NCBI GenBank assembly: GCA_001600495.1
Contig: BCKE01000036.1
Coordinates: 247,694 to 311,693 of the forward strand
DNA: 64,000 bases
Source: Pilasporangium apinafurcum
Lineage: Eukaryota > Oomycota > Peronosporomycetes > Pythiales > Pythiaceae
Direction: 5' to 3'
A program made the position numbers and the translations under genes. The stretch's first letter is position 1. The number at the start of each line of letters is the position of its first letter. Shown here piece by piece: positions 33,775 through 44,421 of this stretch. The notes under the pieces were generated by a model that saw only the letters and a program-made list of their open reading frames with translations, was not told the DNA's origin and did not search any database.

Positions 33775-36472
33775 TCATCTCCGACGCCGAGCATTTTGAT
33801 GGGTATCACACCAGTTGTTGTTCTCATCGTATTGCATCAAAATATCAATAGAATCCACCTGAAAATCATTTTGTAGCATCTGCTCGGCACTTTGACGAGC
33901 AGCCTCGTGCTGATGTTGTGTAGCTCGTGTTAATAACCGCTGGATCCGATAACAACAATTGCGACATCGCTGAAATGCACAGTGGTTATTAGACTGGATT
34001 CGCGATGCACATTGCCGGGTTTGGCAATGACTACGCAATCGAGTGACATGCTGATTTTTGTTGCCATACTCAGCATCATCTGCTGCCTCCTCTTCATAGG
34101 TGCGATTCGCAGACCAAATGATGTTTGGAATTTCGCCATGCAAATGGTTTATCAACGCAAGCTTGGCTTGGTACCGGGCCTTACGACGAAACTTGCCATC
34201 TTCTTGGTTTGTATTGACGTCGTGCTTACCAGCATCGAAAGAGTCTGCAACGTTTTTCGCATTAATATCACCCAGCCGAGATCGAATGAAGTCGTCTAAC
34301 CCTCGATGAGAGAAAATTTTGTAGCACAATAAACCCGACTCGCTACTGTATCTACCAATTATGTGATTTGACGCTCTACACCACCGAGTGAGTACTAGAA
34401 GCCATCGTGGTATGAATCTGAGTATCCAACTCACAAGCAATCGAGCAAATCTGCTTAAAGGCTTGAGTACTCGAAAAAACCATAATGTCGCTGAAGTCTG
34501 AAATGGTTTGTCGATATTCTTTAAGAATGACAGCTTGATCGCATTCGTGGTATTGACTATCCATACGCCACGAGATCTTGCACTTTGGCGCATTTTTGTA
34601 TCGCGATCGTCGTAAAGACAGCCATTTTCTTGGTCCACTTGTGAGCAAGAGCTCCGAAATTTAAAATCAGACAAGGACGAAAACAACAATCTCGCTGGTT
34701 CGTTTCGTTCTGTAGGCTCCCAACAGAATTCGATTTTTGTGGCTTGCATTGATGTGGCAATCTCGCCTATTTTTCTGATCATGGCATGCTCGACCCCTCG
34801 ATTTAGCGCACGACAACTAAGCAAGAAGCTGTCAACATGTAGTGCTTGGCAATCACCGGATGGGCGACAAAGAGCGGTGCTCACCAGCCCATAGTGTCCA
34901 AACCGATCCGTGACGTGCGCACAAATAACGACATTCCCTTCCGACTTGATGAATCGCTGAAGCATATCCTCTGTGAGCTGTTTGGATAGGGATGTCGCAA
35001 TATTGAATTGGTTTGTGCGCTGATGCAATTGTAGCACCCGCAGGAACGAATCGCGGTGTGTGTCCACCACTGTCGCATCAGCGAGTTCTTCAAACGTGAT
35101 TTTGATACCAAGTGAGCTGAGAAATGCGGTATGAGTTCCTGTTTTTTCAATCAGTTGATTTCGCCTTAAGTTTTGCTGGTAAAGCTTCGTGCGCTCGCTG
35201 TCTTCCATCGTGGCCTTGTTTGCAACGCGTTTTTTGATAGTTGTGTCAAACACCCACTGACTATGCATGAACGAGCAGCTCAGCTCTTGTGGGACGTTGA
35301 TAACAGTAACCATAGGAAGGCGGGACGCCACTTCGCTACATTCCACAGGGTTATCATCAATGAAGATGAACGAGTCAAGCCCTAACAAAATGAATCAGTG
35401 ATGAATTTCTCCGACATTTAGATGATGCAAGTCTATACGCTTACCGAGTGATAGATCTTTTGCAATTGCCTCGATATTCGCGGATTTATCCTGCCAATTT
35501 ACTTTGGACAACACGATGTGCTCGTCCAGTCGTAAAATTAGGTCGTTCTTTCGGTGGTTAAACACATCGGTCACGTCTTGCAGTATGTTTTTGCTGCACA
35601 GACACAACAGCATGCCTTGCTGTTGCTGCTCTAATACAAATCGTTGCAGTGCCAAGTGCCCAGGCGTGAATTGAATGCCATCGACTCCCACTTCTGCGAC
35701 GGCGCCACTCCAGAGCGTGTTGTCACAATCCAGCACGATCACTTTCTTCTTGGCGATGCGATACAATCGACAAATTTGACGACACGACGCCAAACTCACT
35801 ACGTTGAGCATCGGCTGTGTATACGGGGCATGTTTCCGCCTATCTGTGATCGGATCGTAGTAAACACACTCAGTATCGTAGCAGTCGACAAAAAGCTCCA
35901 TTATCCGAGTCGATGGGTAAACCCATACTTTATTCAGTTCCTGCAATTGCGAGGCAAATGCTTGCTCCTTCTTGTCAAATTCGGTCATTCTATCAGGTGG
36001 TGAAGGGCATATGATAATCACTATTGGTGGTGACGCATCCAAGGCATCAAACTGGGTCAAGTCCTGCACCAATTGATCTGTTAAAGCACTTGATCTATTG
36101 CTTGCATCATCCTGTGCATTGTGTTGCAATGTGAGCTCTGGATGCGCGCCATCGAGATCACTCATGCGAACCAACAGCACCACCAAATCGATCTCATTAG
36201 TATCAGAATCATCCAGGTATTCAATTAACCAGCTCTTTAACGTCAACGCGCTACCATAAGGAAGCCATTGGACAGCCACCTGCACGTCCGCTACTGCCTA
36301 CATCCACAAGACAAAACCACAACCATCATATAACCAAATGGATGTTTCATTTATATTTATATATAGAGAGAGAAATAGCAAATTGCACCTCTGTAAGTAG
36401 CACTTGTAGTGGTTGTTCAAGCTCATCGTCACATGCAAACGTCGCACCGATTAACACTTGTTTCTTGGTCAT
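33775..36472 (-). CDS. FkbH-like HAD-superfamily protein with GNAT-like domain and long novel C-terminal tail
   Basis: Three exons: 36472-36389, 36297-35445 and 35381-33775, 847 aa, starting MTKKQVLIGATFACDDELEQ. An N-terminal domain (LKSWLIEYL, PPIVIIICPSPP) precedes a HAD core. The core has VIVLDCDNTLWSG near residue 218 (nucleophile Asp and second Asp), LCLCSKN (motif II) and FIFIDDNPVECSEV. A GNAT-like part has HQRTNQFNIAT and DRFGHYGLVSTAL. FkbH proteins of bacterial polyketide clusters move a glyceryl unit from 1,3-bisphosphoglycerate to a carrier protein. The protein here ends with about 300 extra residues: a hydrophobic patch (LLVSWILRFIPRWLLVLTRW), then a Cys/Arg/Gln-rich tail. Neighbours give no pathway. 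The bacterial-type architecture with introns suggests an old transfer. Confidence 0.82.
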
Positions 36473-36609
36473 GGTTGTCAACCAAGAAACCTCAGTAATA
36501 ACACATCAACAGTTATAAAATTGTTATCATAACAAAAATGCCGAGCAACAACGAACACGTATCTACTAATAAAACGATTACTGTACTATCGATAGCTTGA
36601 CTAGCTTCA

Positions 36610-37451
36610 TCACTCTTCAGTGATTTTGTCATACTTGGCTGGATCAATGCGATACCTCCAGGTAAAAAATAAGGCAATGACCGTCAAATATGCGATTCAG
36701 GAAGCTCTGTGCATGTATATGCAGGATTTTACTTACATATTGCCATATTGGATGGTCGGTGTATGCTCACTGTCGACATCCACAATACACACTGCCATGG
36801 CTAAACAATAGACCAAGTATAAGCAAATAAAGCAAAGCAGCGATGTTGGTGATGTGAAATGGATGAGCGATCGTACTATTGGCGTCGAGGATGCGGTAAG
36901 TGATGGTGACCATGGACTCCTGTAGACAAAAATTGAAAATTGCGACACTTGCTTCAGGTTTGAAGACGCCATGGCAAGTCACGCCTTCAAAACTCCATTC
37001 CATGAACGTGCCTTGCTCATCTGGAATGAACTATACATCACAAAAAAATAGAGTTATGAGAAACGATAATGAATCTCAACTCGGTGCTTGTGGTGGATAC
37101 CTGAATAGTGTAGGCGCTGACGAGATCCTGCTTCTTTTGAGTTCTTCCAAACGACCATTTCAGAAACCTATGGGCAGCATTTATCACTACCAAGTATCGA
37201 ATAGACGCTAATCAGAAGAGAGATAGTTTTATAACGCACTGGGTATTAGGTTGCCGGGCTGCATCGAGGTCTTCTTCGATGAACACGACGTTGTTTGTGG
37301 AGCGCAAATGCTTGAAACTCGCGCCAAAGTGTCGCCACTCGAGATTACGCTTCCAGAAACCTTTGAGGTATCCACAGAAATCGCCATTCTCGACCGCATA
37401 TCGCGTAGTATCCGCCGCTGCTGGCGCGGGTGCTTGTTGGACCATAGGCAT
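36610..37451 (-). CDS. Small protein with one membrane segment, unknown function
   Basis: Four exons: 37451-37240, 37167-37101, 37030-36771 and 36655-36610, giving 194 aa in one phase-consistent frame. The N-terminus (MPMVQQAPAPAAADTTRYAV) leads to a polar domain (FCGYLKGFWKRNLEWRHFGA, FLKWSFGRTQKKQDLVSAYT, FMEWSFEGVTCHGVF). One hydrophobic segment follows (IAALLYLLILGLLFSHGSVY), then a short cytosolic-like tail RQYRIDPAKYDKITEE. No signal peptide is seen, so a tail-proximal single-pass protein is likely. I recognise no family. The acceptor of exon 4 (accuggag in RNA terms) is the weakest splice site, but the tail it gives is in frame and ends properly. Confidence 0.65.
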
Positions 37452-38215
37452 CTTGCGTCTCAGGGAACTGCTCGATTCAACATCATTTAGAACGATTAGT
37501 GCAACATTCTACTAGTTACCTTCGTGCAACCTTCTATAACTTAAATATTATTTCATCAGATACGGTAAGACTTTAGTGCTAATTTTTTCGAACAGTGTTG
37601 TTTGATTGCACTCTTTGACAGCTGTGATCCTTTTTGATGCACCTTACAGCTCCTCACATCTGTATGGGCATTGCTGGCCGTCTCAGGAATGATGAAGTAC
37701 AAGGCTCTCTTTCTCTTTTTTACCGTGCAATTGGGGCTAGATTGTTACCTTAGTCGCTTCATTTTATGAATGAATGGGTACCGATGAATTACAAAGAGAT
37801 TAATGCCAAATGCTGAGACCAGTCTGTTATTCCTCAAACGCATGGATCCTGGCTTACAATACGCGAAACTGCTCTTGGCACCGCAGCAATTTGTGTATTT
37901 CAGTGTGCGGTTTCTACGCCGTTCGAAAAAAACAAGATGCGCTCAATCTGTCGCTTTACGGTGTGATAATTCCATTGCATCCATCAATCCTTTCTTCACG
38001 CTGCAATACGCAAACATGTCCCAATTCTTCAATGAACCCTCCTGCCTTTCCAAGTGCCATTTTTTGCACGCAAGATCGTCCTAGACAGGACAGAAGGACT
38101 ACACCAACGTGGGATGGATCGGCGCTCTCAGAGATCTCCGTTGCGTTTGGATATGTTATTTTCGATATTTATCTGAGCAGGTCTGCAATAAATAATGCTG
38201 ATCCATTTGCTCTTG
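37452..38215. other. Intergenic region downstream of the first membrane-protein promoter
   Basis: About 760 bp. Open frames at 37803-38084 and 37810-38220 overlap in different frames and show no domain. They could be remnants of a dead gene, but nothing is recognisable. Confidence 0.35.
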
Positions 38216-38315
38216 GATGAACATTCTGTGCTGATTCTCAATAAATTGAATCGCCACTTCTTTGACCCAGTAACTTTGCAGACTATCATCTTAACCACTC
38301 GGCCAAGCTGTCATC
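38216..38315 (-). pseudogene. Degenerate tRNA-Ser-like sequence
   Basis: On the minus strand the 5' part reads GATGACA-GC-TTGGCCGAGTGGTTAA, with an almost perfect tRNA A box (TGGCCGAGTGG). The 'ATGATAGTCTGC' arm that follows resembles tRNA-Ser(GCT), but the anticodon stem does not pair properly. The expected B box (GGTTCGANNCC) is decayed, read only as a GATTCAATTT-like string. The outer ends (GATGACA and TGTTCATC) still nearly pair. This is best read as a tRNA pseudogene or tRNA-derived SINE head, not a working tRNA. Confidence 0.4.
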
Positions 38316-38623
38316 ATCTTGTTTGGTTTCCTAGGTCCCTGCGTATTCGATATTCTCGAAGTTGCTGAGGTGATCAATGGGCCTGAGATAAAAAAGTAGA
38401 AGTGGCATTTGACCAGTGCTAAATGATGTGAACAAGGGCGAGGCAACCTTCCCCCACCTCACCGCGCAAAAGTTGAACCTATGACAGTTTAAGAAACCTG
38501 TCATGCCAAACCGATCCTTGCACATGGATTATATAACAAGAGCTGTATGCACGCTGCAAAGCTTGTTGACCACAGATCCTCATAATCCAACCTTCTCAGC
38601 CAAGTGCAAATCGTACAAAACCA

Positions 38624-39553
38624 ATGGCAAAGCTCTTTTTCTCGGCCGCTACCGCACTCTTCGCTGCCACGGCAATTGGCGTTCATGCGGGTGATGTCTC
38701 CACGTGCACAGCCATCGACTTCACAGCCCATGCATCGGACTTCACCTCGCTTAACACAGTCATCGACTTGGCCGTGAGCTCCAACTTATTGGCGACGTAC
38801 TTGGTGGATGTCGATCCGCTTGTGGTCACGAACCAAGTGCTGGATGCCGTTGACTTCTCGCTCTTGGGGCTCAGCTTTGAGTTAACACCGACAATCAACT
38901 CGTTGAACGTTACGGGCATCTCAACCATCGCCCCTCGTCACCTTAACGTGACTAGTGCCGATACGTTGGACATCGGTGCGGATTTCAAAGGGACTGTGTC
39001 GGCGACCGCCACCGTTACGCTTTCGATCCAGCAGCTCAACCACAAATGGTATCAGATCTGCTGGACCGACATCCTCCATCCGACTACATGTGGCGCCACG
39101 TCCATCACAGTCGATGTATCGGTGGGTGTTGTGGAGCCATCACTTGCAGCGAACTTGACTGCCGATATGCTTGGCTGCCCCACAGGCTCGACCACCGCCA
39201 CATGCCCAACACTTACTGTTACCCAGATCTTAGTTGCGGCCATCTCCGGTGACTTCACGACCATCCTGAACCGGATTCTGCTGCGCTTCACCAATGCCGC
39301 CGTCAACTCATTGACGTTAAGCTTCACATCGCTCTCGGAACTTTCATTTGACTTTAAAGACTCGGGCGCGTTCGTGACGCAGATCATTAAGTCGCTGTTG
39401 GATTTCACGGTTGAGATCATCAACAAAAAGGGTGACGCCTACAACACAGTCATCAGCCTCACGCAGACCCTTGGCAAGTCGCTGCTCAATAACATCATTA
39501 CCGAGTACCTCGCACCGCTCTTTGGCTCGACGTGCTTCGATGAAGGGTATTAA
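38624..39553 (+). CDS. Secreted six-cysteine protein, copy 3 of a three-member family
   Basis: Single exon, 309 aa, on the opposite strand to the other two. Signal peptide MAKLFFSAATALFAATAIGVHA then GDVSTC. Six cysteines (STC, QIC, TTC, LGC, ATC, STC) match the other copies. Shared blocks are WYQICWTDILHP, TLTVTQILVAAISGDF, NRILLRFTNAAVNSL and FVTQIIKSLLDFTVEIINKK; the end is GSTCFDEGY. Copies 1 and 3 look closer to each other than either does to copy 2 (for example ISGDF and GAFVTQIIKSLL). Third positions are strongly C/G-biased, as in copy 1. Function unknown; a secreted lipid-binding or host/wall-interacting protein is plausible only. Confidence 0.88.
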   Translation: MAKLFFSAATALFAATAIGVHAGDVSTCTAIDFTAHASDFTSLNTVIDLAVSSNLLATYLVDVDPLVVTNQVLDAVDFSLLGLSFELTPTINSLNVTGISTIAPRHLNVTSADTLDIGADFKGTVSATATVTLSIQQLNHKWYQICWTDILHPTTCGATSITVDVSVGVVEPSLAANLTADMLGCPTGSTTATCPTLTVTQILVAAISGDFTTILNRILLRFTNAAVNSLTLSFTSLSELSFDFKDSGAFVTQIIKSLLDFTVEIINKKGDAYNTVISLTQTLGKSLLNNIITEYLAPLFGSTCFDEGY

Positions 39554-40228
39554 GTCACCATTTTGGACCATGTGAATGTATGGAGCTATGGGTAAGTGCA
39601 AGATGCGCCTTCTGTTCCAGATTCGTGGTTGTACGTGCATTGTGGTTATTCGAAGCAAATTGCATATTATGAAAGAAATGTTGAACAGCTTTCTCCGTTG
39701 TTTCTTCTTCTTGTGTTAAACTGAATAGACTTCGGTTGGTTTGGTTGTTGCTGATTGATCTTTCCATTCAGGAACACAAAATCACCAAGAATGTGTCTCG
39801 TCGACTAGCGAATCGCCAATACAAGAAACCAAACAATCAAATGCATCAGGGACTCATACACATCATTTTCCTTGCCTGGGCAGAAATGGCAAAGCCACGA
39901 TTTCAAGAAGAACATGCATGTGATCGCCGCATGTCCACTGAATTTGGCTAAGTATCTCACTGAACTCGAACTGACTGCTTCAGAATATAAACCCTATATT
40001 GTCACTTTTGGCACCCTGCCTTGATCCTCCAAATGGCAGGCACATTATCGTCCAATTATAATGCTCTTTCGTTAGATATTGTTGTTTTACTGGATAAAAA
40101 CTATTATCGTTGGTAGCAGAAGTGAATATCGTCGATTTTCGAGAGCAAGCTGCAGGAAGAGAAGAGGGAAGTTGTCGAAGGAAGAGGCAGCAAAAGCAAG
40201 AGCAAGCGAGTATTTTTTTTCAATAGCC
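39554..40228. other. Intergenic region between secreted gene copy 3 and M96-like gene A
   Basis: About 675 bp. A purine-rich stretch (about 40140-40210) directly precedes the start codon of gene A and is probably its 5' leader. No gene or repeat seen. Confidence 0.4.
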
Positions 40229-41780
40229 ATGGAGCTCCAGGAGCTACCGACTGTGTGCGCACTGGACTGGAGCGACGATGACCAGATTATGCTAGATTTA
40301 TTGCTGATGGAAAACGTCTCCACGAGCGCACTCGCCAATAACAATAACATTATCCACAAATCTCAACAACAGAACATATCAAAAGCCCAAATTTCGGCTC
40401 AGGAACGTCGCATTAAGCATCGTGAAGTTGTTCGACGAGCATATCATCGCAATAAAGTGCGTTATTACTATACATATTTGGCCACTAGGGTACAAATCCC
40501 GTTAACTAGGCTGAATACATATGGGTATTTTTACAGGCGGCGATGATGAAGTTGCGGGAGGAGGTCAAGACGTTAGAGAATCAACTACAGGAGCTTTCGC
40601 TGAGTAAACAGCAGCAATATAGTAAAGACAAAGTCATATTACCAAATCTCTCAAGCGATCATGCGGATAAAACTCGGCAGAAAACATTGGAATTGTCATC
40701 ACAACTTGAGGTGTTGCAGCAGGAATCAAAGCATTTACAGAACACCTTGGCCGCTCATCAGAGATTGTTGCAGACTGTATGTGACAGCGCAAGCGAAGAT
40801 GAAGGGGACAATGGCAATAATGAAATTGCGACGACTCCGACTAAGATAATAGCGAGTGACGACTATGCATTTGGCTTGGAGGGAACGTCGGAAGAAGATT
40901 TTTCGCCGGAGAAACCAGAGAAAGACAAGTTTTATGCAAAACCCCGATCGACATACATTACGAGTGTTGCTCGTCTACCACCATTAGCAATGAATATGCG
41001 CAGAGATATCGGCTACAATTCTATGACGCTGAGTGTCGCGAAGACGCTGGTGAATGAAACATACCAAGCCATTCTTAATTTCAGTTTGAGTGGGGAAACC
41101 GTGAGTACGGGTGTGCCATTTATGGGCTGGGAAGATAAACGACTGATTGATGGCACGAGTGTCAAATTTTCGTTGAGGAAAGCTTTCCCACATGCACATG
41201 CCATGGATTTTATGATAAACACTTGGATGTGCTTCTCCGATCCAGAATGTTCGGATTCAAAATTTCGAGGACTAATGAAGGTATGGAATGCCACATGGCA
41301 TGCATATATTGAGTATTATTTAAACACACTTGTACTGTCATGCTTTCGTAGCTGCGTATTCTTCAGCGAGTGAACGACGACACAATTGTAGCCATGCGAG
41401 ACGCAAACAATTTGAGCGAAGCCAAAATTTACCGCACGGTGTACTTGCTTTTTCGTGTACGTACACGGAAAGGGTTTATCATCTGCGTCCGTTCAGTGGA
41501 TCCACTCAAAGTCACGACCAAGGCGCTGGAAACCCACACGCGCGATGGAAGAGAGATCCAATGGGTCGACATTTTTGGGTGGTTTGTCTTTGACCAGCTT
41601 GGATATATAGATCATGACAATTGTTTCCAGAAGACAGGATCGACTGTGGAATACGGAGGATGCATGGACTATGGTGAGCGGGATCACTTGGCAGTATTAG
41701 CGATGGACACGCTGTCACTTGTCTTGAGATGGGAAAGTTTCATGGTCAGTCCGTTATTTGCGCTGCCACCGTCTAGTTGA
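40229..41780 (+). CDS. bZIP plus START-like protein, M96-like gene A
   Basis: Exons 40229-40456, 40537-41280 and 41352-41780, 466 aa. Residues 60-105 are a bZIP: a basic region ERRIKHREVVRRAYHRNK, intron 1 exactly at its end, then a zipper (LREEVKTLENQLQEL). A low-complexity acidic stretch (ASEDEGDNGNN) follows. From about residue 190 the protein resembles the START-like C-terminal part of oomycete 'M96 mating-specific' proteins: MTLSVAKTLVNETYQAI, LQRVNDDTIVAMRDA, RTVYLLFRVRTRKGFIICVRSVDP, WVDIFGWFVFDQ and LVLRWESFMVSPLF. By family, such proteins may be lipid- or ligand-sensing transcription factors; this is inference. It is the first of five relatives in this 19 kb. Confidence 0.85.
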
Positions 41781-41976
41781 CGATCAGGAGGATAGTTGAT
41801 GATGTGATATAAGTACAGATGCGCACAAAGTTCCACGCAATAGATTCTTCCGTGGTATTTTTTTATTATTATGTATGGAAATCAGTTCTTTTCATGCTTC
41901 GTGCTTGTCGACAATCGAAAAAATGAAGACATTGTTTAGTTCACTTACTTCATAAAATCTTGGATGTAGTGTTATT

Positions 41977-43297
41977 CTAATGGGTGAAGGACGAAGAATC
42001 TGTAGTTGGAAGTGAAGTTGAAGGCGCAAAATTCATTTGCGGAGATGAAATACCCAGAGAGTGCAAGATGAGATCAGTTGCCATCGTTTGTTTCAGAAGT
42101 AGCTGCTTCACATGCGTCAACTCTTCTGCTGTTTTGGTTTCTAGTGCCACGAGTCGTTCTTCAAAGACATGCACAGCCGACGCAAAGTTCTCGGCGACCT
42201 GTACGGCATCCTGTTGCGCTTTCTCGCGTAACTCTAGTTCCTTGCGTTGTGAGTCAATGATAGAGAGCAGTGTCGCTCGTTCACTACGCACAATCTCGCT
42301 TCATTATCATTGTTCAGATAGAAAACAAAGCGATAGCAGTCTTTACCTCTCCCACAACGGTTCCTTTCTGTCGAGAACTGACTTGTCTCCTGAATGTTGT
42401 ACTGGTGATTTTCGAGCTGACTTCTTGCTGGTCATAGTGCTGCTAGTCAGTTGATTCTCCTCTGCTTTGTCTCGTGTGGGTGACTCAGACGTTGATCGTC
42501 GTGATTTCTATCAATCATCATGGATTTAACTGTGTCATTTTTGCACATTATGGCTGAGAAAATGCTGTCCACGTACTCTATTGCCGACACTGAGCGTAAA
42601 CGGCTCACATGTGGTCACTTTGGAGAAATCTTTTGGTGGTTGGGCAGAGAACAGTCTATGGAATAGAATAATGAGAATAAGGATCACGTTTCGTCAGACG
42701 GATCTTCCAATAGCTGTGTATACTTCTGTTGCGCTTCTAGGGCATGTTCACGCGCTCGTTCCTGTCTTCCGAGATGGAGTTGAATGGAACTCTCTTGTGA
42801 CTCTGTGGGGTGCATAGTAGTCATTCGGTTGCTTTCGTTTTCTGCAGCTGCAGTGTCATCATTCTTCTGCCCTTTTGGACTGAAAGAAGCTACAGCTGCT
42901 ATCTCCCTTACGTACTCCGGTTTAGATTGTGAATAAGTTGAGTCCACGGATTTCGGTATTGTCTTGTTAATCTAACACGCATTTGAAGATCCCTGCTCAT
43001 CCAAAGTTCTGTATATGTCTTCATGCACGAATGCTCAGGAACAACAAAAAAAAGAAAGACCTTTGGAGAAAATGTGCATTCTTCTTCCTCACGACTCTGA
43101 AGTTCTTTCGTTTTGTTCATCAACTACTTGATGAGTGTGCACAGAATAATGAAGGATGCTATCATTGTTCAATTCTGTCCTCAGCTCAATTACATCTATC
43201 TTACCTTTCGCTGGCCATGCTGTTTCCAGGCTACTTGCTTATCGTAGATAGCCGCGCCAATATTGCTGGGTATCTCTGCTTTCATTGATTTGGTCAT
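41977..43297 (-). CDS. Coiled-coil protein with E-E-E-E-C-T-F motif, unknown function
   Basis: Six exons: 43297-43205, 43123-43061, 42962-42688, 42655-42577, 42507-42347 and 42298-41977, giving 330 aa. Exon 1 encodes IGAAIYDKQVAWKQHGQRK and exon 2 ELQSREEEECTFSPK. Exon 3 carries SQESSIQLHLGRQERAREH. Exon 4 has QPPKDFSKVTTCEPFTL, which recalls TPX2-like motifs. Exon 6 is a coiled coil (SERATLLSIIDSQRKELELR, FEERLVALETKTAEELTHVK). 'EEEECTFxP' blocks are common in protist microtubule- or flagellum-associated proteins, so a cytoskeletal role is likely but unproven. The acceptor before exon 3 (taacaag) is weak. This is the only non-M96 gene between M96-like genes A and B. Confidence 0.7.
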
Positions 43298-44421
43298 GAT
43301 GTGCGTAGCTTTTTGGCAATTCTTGTTTTCATTTCCACGCCTCTTCAAGATCTTGCTGCATAACTCCAACCAATCGACATGCGACCTGGTGTGTCCACAT
43401 CGTTCATTGGTGGAAAACGACCGGCTCTGCTGACTATGTTCGTGATTTGTGTTGCGGCGTTACGCCATCCACGAGTTCGTCATTTAAGCAATATAAGATT
43501 TCTATATATTATGATTTTCCTCGGGGTGTTGTAATTTGCACTAGCTTGCTAGTGTGGAGAACGACCCACGCGTTGATTGTTTGGAAGAAATTCAAAGTAA
43601 ACAAACAAAGATTGTCCCTGAGTTACCAAATGATAGCTCATATAATCTTTTTTCAATATTTACCATATTTAGCATATGTTAGATATTAGTGAGATGTACT
43701 ACTTCGTGTGGACACCAAGTACAGTCAGTCAAACTGCTTTGATTTGTAATGATGACCCAGTACACACACACATGCACTTGAACTAAACGTAGCCAGTACT
43801 GTAGTCGGCAACTACGAGCGGACGCAGCTGTGATGCGTACCCTCAAGATCCAGAACGGGTGGTGGATCCATCTCCACCCCAAAGTGGAAATAATGCAATA
43901 GGAAACCGGCCAATATCGGAACGGGACACTACGCGGTGGGGAGTGGAGCAAAAAAGATCGGGAGATGGCGAATTTCTCATTGCTGGATCTATTTATCTAT
44001 CGAATCACAAGAAGCGGCCAAAGATACACCCAAAACTGTAAAGCGCATTCGTGTAAGTTAGGAAGATAAGTGGAGCATGGAGTGGGTATAAGGGTTGGGT
44101 GTACGTACCATTAGTGTTCCATTTGTAGCTCTCCGTCTCTTTCTTTGTAAGTGCCAAAGGAGGAGGAGGAAGAGAGGAGAACAAGTTTGCTCAACAGGTA
44201 GAGTGGACGAAGGCGTGGACTCTGGGACGGAGAGCGAGTGTACGAACCGAGAACTGCGTGGACTATTACTCTCAGACTCTGATTCCACGCGTAAGTGCCC
44301 ATTCATATCTCATTTTTATTTTACACCTGTACTACGTTTTTCCGTTTGTGTGGGTGGGTGTGCGTGGATCCATTATTACAAAATTTGTTGTGTGTGGACT
44401 TCCACATAAAAAAAATTTGTC
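43298..44421. other. Intergenic region upstream of M96-like gene B
   Basis: About 1.1 kb between divergent genes. Around 44150-44200 is a GA-rich run (ggaggaggaggaagagaggag) that may be part of the promoter or 5' leader of gene B, like the purine-rich leader before genes A and E. No gene was recognised. Confidence 0.4.

Noticed and set aside
37803-38220. Two overlapping plus-strand open frames upstream of secreted gene copy 3
   Set aside because: No recognisable protein family; both frames would be equally likely, so not called as genes.
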